From NCBI GenBank assembly GCA_001460835.1, contig CYKH01001464.1, positions 27,830 through 91,829 of the forward strand: a DNA stretch of 64,000 bases. The letters are read 5' to 3'. The notes under the pieces are model-generated. The model saw nothing but the letters and a program-made list of their open reading frames with translations. It had not been told where the DNA came from and searched no databases. Of this stretch, positions 56,603 through 64,000 are shown piece after piece (position 1 is the stretch's first letter; the number at the start of each line of letters is the position of its first letter). Origin of the DNA: Bodo saltans (Eukaryota > Euglenozoa > Kinetoplastea > Eubodonida > Bodonidae). Both the position numbers and the translations under genes were made by a program.

Positions 56603-59431
56603 ATGCACCATCGCTTGGTTCTCCCGCTTCCAGCAGCCTTTGCGTCAAGCCAGCGTGTTGGTGGTTCAGACGAATACTCTGTGTTTGATCATCAACACGA
56701 AGTTCATGCTTCCATCACGGCGTACATGACTGACTTGATTCAATTTCTCTCTCGCCATCGAGTGGTCCAGTACCACCCGGAGAGTTACTTCTCATACAAA
56801 CCCTCTGCAGAGCGTAGTGCCACTGATGAGGTCCCTCTTCATTACGATGGGACTGCAATATCGGATGAGGAGCTACACGAGTTTCATCGACTGCTTTCTG
56901 CGTTCGCTGCATTTCTGCCTGAGGACCCAAATGAAAGTGTGAAGGCTTTGGCTGAGATTGTGCGTGACGGACCTGCAATTATCACAAATGAGCGGGTTCT
57001 GCTGAAGCCACACCTCACCGAGGATGCCTCACGACTGCATGAATTCTACGACACCACAAAGCGGCTTATGATTTGTAGGCAGCGTCGACCACAATGTGAC
57101 TATGCCTCGCTCACTTTCCAAACGAAAGCAGAGGGAGAGGAGGTCACATTGCAGTCACGTTGTTGCCCTGACCATAAAGACAAGGAATCAGAGGCCATTA
57201 TGTCCATCATGGTCGACCATAATATGTGCAAGAAGAAGCAGCATGAAGTGTCTGTGATGCGCGGCTGCCTTCGTGACTTACTCCAGAATTGCTGTCCAGA
57301 CGACGCCTCTTCGTGTGACTTTCGCTCTAGAGATGGAATTCAGGGCTCAACGCTGATGAACATCGGGGAGGGAAAGGGATACTGCTCTCGTGTTCTTGCG
57401 CTGTGTGATGGAGTGCAGGTGGTGGGGTTGGATTGCAACCCGGACCACAAAGAAGGCTCATCTGGTCGAGTGGAGAAGGTAGTGGAGGGTCAAGTCGGCA
57501 GCTCTGGCGTGAATCTTCTTTACCGACCACGAGGACACATGGCGTCTATCACGTGCCGCGTTGGCCCGAATATGAACTGGGAAGAGACACTGAAAGGGCA
57601 CGTCTCTACAAAGCGTGAAGATGGCACTGTCACCCCTCTTTCCACTGCACTTCTTCACGAAGACACATCAGGGAAGCAACTTGCTTTGGCGCAGTTGGAG
57701 AAGGTTCAATGCCTTGTGTGTGGCCACATTGTGCGACGCCAAGCACAAGCACTTGTTCTCAAACACATTCGAGAACACATGGGAAAAGATATGACGGCAG
57801 GGGACATCAACAAACCTCTTACGTCATGCTTTGATGGCAGTGCACTAACGTTGCAGCCTGCTCAGTACAAACAGTATTTGGAGACTGTGCCCCAGGCCGA
57901 ATTTGTTGCACTGGTGTTAGACTCTTGCTTCACAGACTCGATCACAATTATGTCAAGCAACTCTAACTTGAAAGGAAAACCTGGTTTGGACAAACGACCT
58001 CGTGACGAGGCCACCACTGCTTCATCCTCTACCGTTGTCCTTCCGCGTGCGACACGTGCAGAAGTGTGGATTGCTGTGCAGCTTCACGAAGAAATCCGAC
58101 AGCCAGCGTCCATTGCTGCTGAGGTTGACGACGCCGCGAAGAAGGCGGTGCCCCCTACGACGAAACGGATCTGTGTGTGTCCTGGAATCGCCACTGTCCT
58201 CGGATTTGACGAAGGGACGGGGCGGCACAAACTTTTGCTTGATCCTCTTGACGTTGCGTTGTCACGGACACTACCGACCACCGATGATACTCCACCGTCG
58301 AGCGCAGTGGTGTTGAACCTCAAGAACCTGGCGTCCCAGAACATGTGCATTCTGCAAGAATTACCTTGGGAAGAAGCAGAAGACGCTCATCAACACGCAG
58401 AAACATTTTTATTGAACGCTGTTGCTGCTGCATCAGCACCACGCGAATCCGCACCTTCAGGCCAGAAGCATCTGCTGTCACCTCCTCCGTCCACTGGTGT
58501 GTTTCCACTTGTGGTTCTCCGTCGGGTGGTGCCCATGTTAGCACCCCTCGCCCCACCTATTTCAGTGCCGTCGCTGTCGAACGTCGTGATGATGGGCCTT
58601 CACACTTGTGGCAACCTCGGGTCTAGTATCTGTAGACTGTTTACGGAGTCTCAGTCTCCTGGTCTGCTGCTTGTAAGTTGCTGCTGGCATGCTCTTACCA
58701 ACGAGGGGTTTCCCTTGTCAAACATCGTGAAGAGTGCTGGCGTGACAACACAGTCCATCTCCCTTATGTTGGCCACGCAACCGTTAGATATGTGGGGCGC
58801 TGAATCGTCCGAAGGGCATCGAGGGTCGACGAAGTTGATGTTCTTTCGCAGCATTCTTACACCGTTGTGGCGAAGCATTCAACGCGAGCACGCCACGTGG
58901 AAGAAGGAAATTCAAACCTCTTTCCCTTCGGAGTGTTCTTGTACGTTTCCACCCCAACCTCATTTGGAGCCTGCCTTCCTCAGAAGGATGGCAAAGGTGA
59001 AACATACGGTCACATTGTTTGAGTTTGCCCTGGAAGTCTTACGGGAGTATGTCGTCAATCCCAGCGGGTGGACTCTGCGCCAGCAGGAGGAGCACGGCAG
59101 TCGAATGTGTGAGGGGTGTTCCCTCTGGTCAAAGAGGTTGTGCTCAACGGAAGGAGGGGAACCTTCTGGCGGAAACGCGTGGCTGCACACTGTTGCGGAT
59201 ACCATCGAGGTAGAGTACATGAAGCAGGACTTCAAAAAGTTTATAGGCTTGAGCGTCTTGAGGATGTGGATGTCACATCTTGTCGAAACGCTATTGCTCC
59301 TTGATCGAGCTCTCTACCTTCATGAAACGCTCAAGCAGTCTGGCATCGCTGGATCCGACGTCACTCTTGCACCTTTATTTGATGGAACATTATCACCTCG
59401 CATGTTTGGCATTTTTGCACGGCGACACTAA
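56603..59431 (+). CDS. METTL25/RRNAD1-like methyltransferase-domain protein
   Basis: 942 residues, longer than human METTL25 (about 600). Residues about 215-275 have the family entry KKKQHEV (METTL25: M-S-x-K-K-x-H-E) followed by SAM motif I, LMNIGEGKGYCSRVLAL (from 252), and a second strand VVGLDCNP. A long divergent insertion follows, with a Cys/His cluster near residue 370. The second conserved block from about 664 reads MMGLHTCGNLGSSICRLF then LLVSCCWHAL and GFPLSNIV, matching METTL25's G-L-H-T-C-G-D-L, S-V-G-C-C-Y-H and G-F-P-x-S. The C-terminal 200 residues are helical, with FLRRMAKVKHTVTLFEFALEVLREYV. In motif I the family's usual acidic-Gly start is N-I-G-E-G, slightly altered. Substrate unknown; RNA is a guess from the RRNAD1 name. 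Confidence 0.88.
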   Translation: MHHRLVLPLPAAFASSQRVGGSDEYSVFDHQHEVHASITAYMTDLIQFLSRHRVVQYHPESYFSYKPSAERSATDEVPLHYDGTAISDEELHEFHRLLSAFAAFLPEDPNESVKALAEIVRDGPAIITNERVLLKPHLTEDASRLHEFYDTTKRLMICRQRRPQCDYASLTFQTKAEGEEVTLQSRCCPDHKDKESEAIMSIMVDHNMCKKKQHEVSVMRGCLRDLLQNCCPDDASSCDFRSRDGIQGSTLMNIGEGKGYCSRVLALCDGVQVVGLDCNPDHKEGSSGRVEKVVEGQVGSSGVNLLYRPRGHMASITCRVGPNMNWEETLKGHVSTKREDGTVTPLSTALLHEDTSGKQLALAQLEKVQCLVCGHIVRRQAQALVLKHIREHMGKDMTAGDINKPLTSCFDGSALTLQPAQYKQYLETVPQAEFVALVLDSCFTDSITIMSSNSNLKGKPGLDKRPRDEATTASSSTVVLPRATRAEVWIAVQLHEEIRQPASIAAEVDDAAKKAVPPTTKRICVCPGIATVLGFDEGTGRHKLLLDPLDVALSRTLPTTDDTPPSSAVVLNLKNLASQNMCILQELPWEEAEDAHQHAETFLLNAVAAASAPRESAPSGQKHLLSPPPSTGVFPLVVLRRVVPMLAPLAPPISVPSLSNVVMMGLHTCGNLGSSICRLFTESQSPGLLLVSCCWHALTNEGFPLSNIVKSAGVTTQSISLMLATQPLDMWGAESSEGHRGSTKLMFFRSILTPLWRSIQREHATWKKEIQTSFPSECSCTFPPQPHLEPAFLRRMAKVKHTVTLFEFALEVLREYVVNPSGWTLRQQEEHGSRMCEGCSLWSKRLCSTEGGEPSGGNAWLHTVADTIEVEYMKQDFKKFIGLSVLRMWMSHLVETLLLLDRALYLHETLKQSGIAGSDVTLAPLFDGTLSPRMFGIFARRH

Positions 59432-59520
59432 ACTCCTATAATACTTTTGTCGTTCACAATTGCACTAATCACTTCGAAACTCTCTTCTTTTTCCCTCTTA
59501 AAACCGCTACTTCATCTTTT

Positions 59521-59552
59521 CGTTTTTTTTTTTTTTTACTGGTGTGTGTAAG
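59521..59552 (+). promoter_or_regulatory. Predicted spliced-leader acceptor for the gene at 59558
   Basis: A run of about 16 T residues is followed by AG at 59551-59552, six bases before the ATG at 59558. Confidence 0.6.
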
Positions 59553-59557
59553 ACACA

Positions 59558-60442
59558 ATGAAAGCTAGAGTAACCAAGGTGCTCTCTGACACAGCACCAC
59601 GCGTGGAGGGGGAACCTTTTTATGCTCTTCACAGATTCCAGTTGGCCTCTGATGTGGCTTTTTCATTTCGGTGCTTTGAGCAGCTGCCACTTATCGACGC
59701 TGTGGGCCTTTTGTCTGGCGATGATCAAACAGGGTTGATTGTGTGGGAGGGCACTCTCAGGCTGCTGCAATATTTATACGAAACAAAGTATTTGTCCTCG
59801 AGAAGTCGATGTGCTGCCCTGACCATATTGGAGCTTGGGTGTGGGTGTGGTGCCTTGTCGACTGGTGCAGTCCAAGTTTTGCAGTGTGAAACCGGGGAAT
59901 CTGAAAGCCATTCGGTGTTTATCGCAACAGACGGGAATGATGATTGCGTGGAACTTGCGCACCGAAACCTTTTATCCATTGAGCCAAAGACCTTTGGGAA
60001 ACGTCTTGCGGTTTCCTATTGGTGGGATAGCACACTCCCAGCTGTTGTGACCGAGCACCTTGTTGGCCCTTTGGCTAAGCGGCACTGCATTGTACTTTCA
60101 GGCGATGTGATTTACTCCCCGGAGGCAATCGTTCCACTTGTTCGATCTGTTCAACGCATTGCTGATGCTGCTGACCATCACGTGACGTGGTTGCTTTCGT
60201 ACATCCCGCGAAGTTTGACGAAGGCTGCGAATGATCACATATTCGATGAACTGAAGAAGGAGCTGTGCTCGCTAAACACGGTTGGCACAAATGCATTTTT
60301 CCCGATCCCGAGTTCGTCCACTGACGAGGAAAGCAATGACGAAAGTCGACAGTGGTGGATGAAGAATGTGGACATTTTGCACGACACCTTCCGTGATAAC
60401 GGTTTTGTTGCTCTTCTCACGGTTTGCCGTAACGCAGTCTAG
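59558..60442 (+). CDS. Methyltransferase-16 family (METTL23/EEF2KMT class)
   Basis: 294 residues. A class I SAM methyltransferase of the lysine-methyltransferase family 16: TGLIVWEGTLRLLQYL (family: T-G-x-x-x-W-x-x-x-x-x-L-x-x-Y-L), motif I ILELGCGCGALS at about 90-100, motif II FIATDGNDDCVELAHRNL, and post-motif VLSGDVIYSPEAIVPLV, where the family has A-x-D-x-x-Y. Such enzymes methylate lysines on translation factors, chaperones or other single proteins, and METTL23 methylates a histone arginine. The specific substrate cannot be told here. No targeting signal. Length is normal and all motifs look intact. Confidence 0.9.
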   Translation: MKARVTKVLSDTAPRVEGEPFYALHRFQLASDVAFSFRCFEQLPLIDAVGLLSGDDQTGLIVWEGTLRLLQYLYETKYLSSRSRCAALTILELGCGCGALSTGAVQVLQCETGESESHSVFIATDGNDDCVELAHRNLLSIEPKTFGKRLAVSYWWDSTLPAVVTEHLVGPLAKRHCIVLSGDVIYSPEAIVPLVRSVQRIADAADHHVTWLLSYIPRSLTKAANDHIFDELKKELCSLNTVGTNAFFPIPSSSTDEESNDESRQWWMKNVDILHDTFRDNGFVALLTVCRNAV

Positions 60443-60564
60443 ATTGGGCCAACTGTACCGTGACTGCGCTTCATTTTAGAGCGGTTCCTCTGTCGTTGCC
60501 TAAGAGCTTGCAATTTTTTGTTTTGGATTGTCTTTGTTGTGCGAAAAGGCCTAGAATTATTGTG

Positions 60565-61683
60565 ATGAGCTTACGAGACACAAAACCAACCAAATTGCAG
60601 GAGTACCTGTCTACAGTGTACGCCGCCTCTGAGAGGCTCGAGGTATCTGACCGCGTTGAGCGTCCAACGTCTGCATCGCCATCGCGCAGGGTCTCTGCCG
60701 CAGTCGTCAATAATCGAAGCGTTGGGCTTTATCATATCGTATCGACCGTAGCGAAAGACCAGCGGCACGAGGATAGAAGCGATGCGACGTCTATTGCAAG
60801 CGACGATAAATTTGGAGGAAGTAGTGGAGGAAACGCACGTAGCATTCTCGACATGTTTCGTAGCGACACGGAGAGGCGCCGAACGCTTCGAAAGGCGCCC
60901 CTCTTTGTGCCGCATGAACAGCAGTCTTCGCGCACTTCTGTTGTGCCGCATCACCACGACACGACAACCCAGTGGAGTACGACATCTCTAGCGGGAGGAG
61001 GAGGAGGGGCGTCGCGGCAACCAACACAACACACCACTGCGGCACCACACATGAAGGCCCCAAGTGATTTGCTCGAGAGGAATACAATGCTTGCGAATGA
61101 GCTCCATGACACTCGTCAGAGCCTTTCTGCTTTGTTTGTGGTGTTCTCCGCGGAGCGTCAAAAGTGCGTGTTGCAGAGTGAAGCCTACGAACGATCTGCG
61201 CTGGAAGAGGAGCGCGTCACGCAGATGCGCCTGTGGTCACAGCATTTGACTTTACTGTATCGACTGAAAGCTAAGAAAGCAATTCTGCGACCGTCGCAGA
61301 TCTATCTTGAGTCTCTCAGAGAAAAAGATGCGCTTGAGATCAAAGCACTGCGAGGGCAAATCACTGTGCTAGCGTCTCAAGTTGCTTCACACGAATCCCA
61401 CGAAAGTTCAACGTTGGGTTCGAGTGTTGAATCAGGACGAAATTCTGAAATCGCAGACGTTGAACGCGCTGAGTGGAATGAGTTGTATCGAAATATGCAA
61501 GAATGCATCTCAAAACAACGAGATGAGATAGTGGAGCGAGACCGACGCATCGCGGCTCTTACCGCGGGAGGATCTGTTGAAGCACCGCGGACCCCAGCGT
61601 CGCAACATCGTCTCCTAAACGGTGGATTAAGAGCTTCCCAGTCTGTTGCACATCTCGGAGCATTATCCCCTTCCGATCGTTGA
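60565..61683 (+). CDS. Hypothetical coiled-coil protein
   Basis: 372 residues from the first ATG (the frame is open back to 60460 without ATG). Residues 1-195 are polar and disordered, with Ser/Arg/Thr-rich stretches and a Gly run. Residues about 200-265 (LLERNTMLANELHDTRQSLSAL onward) and 280-350 are heptad-like coiled coils with Glu/Arg/Leu. A short Ser/Arg tail ends in HLGALSPSDR. No enzyme motif, membrane segment or signal peptide. Typical of kinetoplastid basal-body or cytoskeletal proteins, but not assignable. Confidence 0.75.
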   Translation: MSLRDTKPTKLQEYLSTVYAASERLEVSDRVERPTSASPSRRVSAAVVNNRSVGLYHIVSTVAKDQRHEDRSDATSIASDDKFGGSSGGNARSILDMFRSDTERRRTLRKAPLFVPHEQQSSRTSVVPHHHDTTTQWSTTSLAGGGGGASRQPTQHTTAAPHMKAPSDLLERNTMLANELHDTRQSLSALFVVFSAERQKCVLQSEAYERSALEEERVTQMRLWSQHLTLLYRLKAKKAILRPSQIYLESLREKDALEIKALRGQITVLASQVASHESHESSTLGSSVESGRNSEIADVERAEWNELYRNMQECISKQRDEIVERDRRIAALTAGGSVEAPRTPASQHRLLNGGLRASQSVAHLGALSPSDR

Positions 61684-61822
61684 GAATGTCCTCTTTTGTT
61701 GAATGTTGTTTCGTTCTGTTAACTTTCCTTTCTTGTGTGGTTCGTCGCAATGTATTGTTGCGCTACGTTTTTAAAACCATATTTCTGTTTCCGTACTTGT
61801 GTACATCTTTTCAGTGATCATC

Positions 61823-63655
61823 ATGTCGTTGGATCATAGTTCGCGACGCGAGTGCGTTGCTACTGCGTTTCAACTTCTCTTGAAACACGAGGGGGAGTGC
61901 CGTGGAATGGAAGTGCGACGACTTTCTCCGAATGTCTTCTCATGGGGTGCCCTAGCGCTAACGGGGAAGCATCGAGTGGATCGCCTTGAAGCAAACCTAC
62001 GTGCTGATATTGCTGCAGAGTTTTTGATCGATGAAGCCGCCGCACGCCAAGGGATTACCAAAGAGTTTGCCGTCCATCAATTTGACAAAGATGCGGACAT
62101 ATGCAGTCTTGGCGAGGGCGATTTTCTGTACTTCTTTGGCGTAGAGAACGACACCAACAAGCCATCTGCTCCAGAGGACGATGTGATTATTGGTGGCGTT
62201 GCCGCTGCTGATTTACTTCTTTTTCGATCTGTCCCATTAATTAGTGAACCACTTGCCTTCCTCGCGACGTTCTTGGATGCGCGGCTCCTTTTCGTGCGCA
62301 GTATGAGAGTTCTAGTCGATGCAGAGAAATTGTCACGAAGAGAACTTCAAGATGTTGAGATTACCTCACGCGACGAGTTGCAATCTACGAGCCGAAGAAG
62401 AATGTATGCAGCCGCATTACGTACTCGGCTTGCAGAGGACCGGAAACTTGCTCAGCAGGAATATGCTCTCAAGTCAGTTGATGACGACTCGAAGAAAGAT
62501 GCGGTGGAGTTGCAAAACCTCAAGTGGGAGCAAGAGGCGGTCCAACGGAGCATCGAGGCGACGAGGGACGCTGCCGTAAAACTAGAGCTGTGCTTGCAAG
62601 ATACACATCACTACGTCCGGCGTTGTGGCGATCATTTTGGCGTCTTTAAACAATACAAAGACACGCTTCTTCAATTGTGTGCGAATGAAGTGCAAGATGA
62701 CGTTCAAAGTTCAATGGCCGCCATCCACACGCATCATGACAAGTGGGGAGGCCGTTTTGACGCCATTGAAGACAAGGTGAGGGAGGTAGGCAGAATGATG
62801 CTGCTGACATCAGCTGGAGCGAGAGGGAGGGCACATCACGCCGCGACATTAGAGGCGTGCAATGTGGCGCACAAAAGGACGCACGACGGTGAACCTCTCG
62901 ACTTTTCTTGGCTGCTTGATACTGCGAGACCTCGTGTGATGGCGACTGATGATGACGAGACGATTGCTCGATGGATGCTGCGAGACCCTACGATCTTTGT
63001 CCCGCAATCCGTTTTGGGCCCTCATCAGAGCCTTCAGCTCACCAAAGACTCCGTCGGAGTGATTCAGCGTGTGTTCAATCGGCTCGCTTCGATCAGTGCT
63101 GTTGATGCTGCAACTGTGACCAACTGCTCTTCATTGCCGTCGGCAAAGTTTGCGGGATCATCGAAGACGCCTGCAAATTCTAACGCCCCTTCAATCTCGT
63201 TGCCCGTGTTTCGAGATTTCTGCAAGGCGACGGGTTTGTGCAGTGCGGTGAAGGACTCGTTGACGTTAGAGTTTGAGTCGTTTTGTCCCGTGGACCGTAA
63301 CATGATGGACTACGAGGGGTGGCTTCAGTGCCTGGCCTCACAATCGACTCTTATGTTCCCTCGATTTGCAGCAAACATTTCTCGGCCACTACTGATGGAC
63401 ATTATGTGCACGTCATTGTTAGTGCCGTGGCTTCACGCAGATGCCAGTCGCGGAGATCTTTCGACGAGCCCCATCCCCCATAGTTCCGATGCAGCAGGCA
63501 GCCGGTCTGTTGTGGTTCGATCCATGTATTCGCAGAGACGCCAGCCGCTGTGTTTTGACATCAAGGAGCTTGCGGAGGAGTGCTTCGGTGCGCTCCTGGC
63601 TTCCCACCGGACGCTCGAAATCTTTCTTCAATACTTTTTTTGTGCAGTGCGGTGA
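61823..63655 (+). CDS. Hypothetical protein; 3' end disrupted by a tandem duplication
   Basis: 610 residues from the ATG after a splice-like TTTTCAG at about 61808-61814. Residues 1-170 look like a folded alpha/beta domain, residues about 175-265 a charged coiled coil (RRELQDVEI ... LKWEQEAVQRSIEATRDAAVKLE), and residues 270-600 mostly helical. Residues from about 472 (CSAVKDSLTLEFESFCPVD...) are encoded by a segment that is repeated 404 bases downstream. The frame stops at 63653-63655, just inside the second copy, because the period is not a multiple of three. One more T in the T7 run at 63635-63641 would join both copies in frame. The true C-terminus is therefore uncertain. Family not recognised. 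Confidence 0.7.
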   Translation: MSLDHSSRRECVATAFQLLLKHEGECRGMEVRRLSPNVFSWGALALTGKHRVDRLEANLRADIAAEFLIDEAAARQGITKEFAVHQFDKDADICSLGEGDFLYFFGVENDTNKPSAPEDDVIIGGVAAADLLLFRSVPLISEPLAFLATFLDARLLFVRSMRVLVDAEKLSRRELQDVEITSRDELQSTSRRRMYAAALRTRLAEDRKLAQQEYALKSVDDDSKKDAVELQNLKWEQEAVQRSIEATRDAAVKLELCLQDTHHYVRRCGDHFGVFKQYKDTLLQLCANEVQDDVQSSMAAIHTHHDKWGGRFDAIEDKVREVGRMMLLTSAGARGRAHHAATLEACNVAHKRTHDGEPLDFSWLLDTARPRVMATDDDETIARWMLRDPTIFVPQSVLGPHQSLQLTKDSVGVIQRVFNRLASISAVDAATVTNCSSLPSAKFAGSSKTPANSNAPSISLPVFRDFCKATGLCSAVKDSLTLEFESFCPVDRNMMDYEGWLQCLASQSTLMFPRFAANISRPLLMDIMCTSLLVPWLHADASRGDLSTSPIPHSSDAAGSRSVVVRSMYSQRRQPLCFDIKELAEECFGALLASHRTLEIFLQYFFCAVR

Positions 63656-64000
63656 AGGACTCGTTGACGTTAGAGTTTGAGTCGTTTTGTCCAGTGGACC
63701 GTAACATGATGGACTACGAGGGGTGGCTTCAGTGCCTGGCCTCACAATCGACTCTTATGTTCCCTCGATTTGCAGCAAACATTTCTCGGCCACTACTGAT
63801 GGACATCATGTGCACGTCATTGTTAGTGCCGTGGCTTCACGCAGATGCCAGTCGCGGAGATCTTTCGAGCCCCATCCCCCATAGTTCCGATGCTGCAGGC
63901 AGCCGGTCTGTTGTGGTTCGATCCATTTATTCGCAGAGACGCCAGTCGCTGTGTTTTGACATCAAGGAGCTTGCGGAGGAGTGCTTCGGTGCGCTCCTGG
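63235..64000 (+). repeat. Near-identical tandem duplication, period 404 bases
   Basis: Copy 1 is 63235-63599 and copy 2 is 63639-64000, continuing past the window. The copies differ at only a few bases (for example C/A in the GTCC(C/A)GTGG stretch, T/C in GACAT(T/C)ATG, G/T in TCCAT(G/T)TATTC) and by one 3-base deletion of ACG in copy 2 near 63867. About 39 bases unique to the junction lie between them. The substitutions and the codon-sized indel suggest a real recent duplication, or two alleles or paralogues joined in assembly. Confidence 0.92.

Overview
The window looks like nuclear chromosomal DNA of a kinetoplastid flagellate, most likely a free-living bodonid such as Bodo saltans. All 27 gene loci that I can support lie on the + strand and are intron-free. 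They are separated by about 90-780 bases, and the gaps carry long pyrimidine tracts followed by AG just upstream of start codons, which is the signature of spliced-leader trans-splicing of a polycistronic transcript. No tRNA, rRNA, CRISPR or intact mobile element was recognised. The species name is an inference from gene layout, moderate GC and gene content (a leishmanolysin relative, very large surface proteins, a sterol 7-desaturase-like Rieske oxygenase).

Layout. 1-4656: 3' part of a giant surface protein with a multi-pass C-terminal region. 4956-14282: cytoskeleton-type coiled-coil or low-complexity proteins and a VAP-like MSP-domain tail-anchored protein. 14708-17491: a degenerate Rho-type GTPase fused to a WW domain and a long coiled coil. 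17703-22319: a TMEM94-type P-type ATPase-like protein. 22466-25795: a protein with three short helical modules. 26576-29297: a TTC27-like TPR protein broken by a one-base frameshift. 29539-32059: two kinetoplastid-type unknowns. 32251-35337: NAT10/Kre33 RNA cytidine acetyltransferase. 35537-36775: OSCP1. 37037-42159: a mitochondrial ferredoxin-like protein, a small QCR9-like protein, eIF3b, and a mitochondrial single-pass protein. 42246-44522: a CPT2-like carnitine acyltransferase with a sharply bounded, extremely GC-rich core. 45018-46076: macro-domain protein. 46298-54844: a 2,848-residue surface protein with a catalytically dead leishmanolysin domain, an EGF-like motif, a mucin-like stalk and a multi-pass membrane module. 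55005-56222: Rieske sterol desaturase. 56603-60442: METTL25-like and METTL16/23-class methyltransferases. 60565 to the end: a coiled-coil protein and an unknown protein whose 3' end runs into a near-identical 404-base tandem duplication.

The genes do not form a pathway. As usual in kinetoplastids, co-transcription here does not imply shared function, and regulation would be post-transcriptional. The features most worth a second look are the GC-rich patch inside the carnitine acyltransferase gene, the dead-peptidase surface giant and its membrane module shared with the first gene, the pseudo-GTPase/WW fusion, and the two frame-breaking lesions (TTC27 and the 3' terminal duplication).
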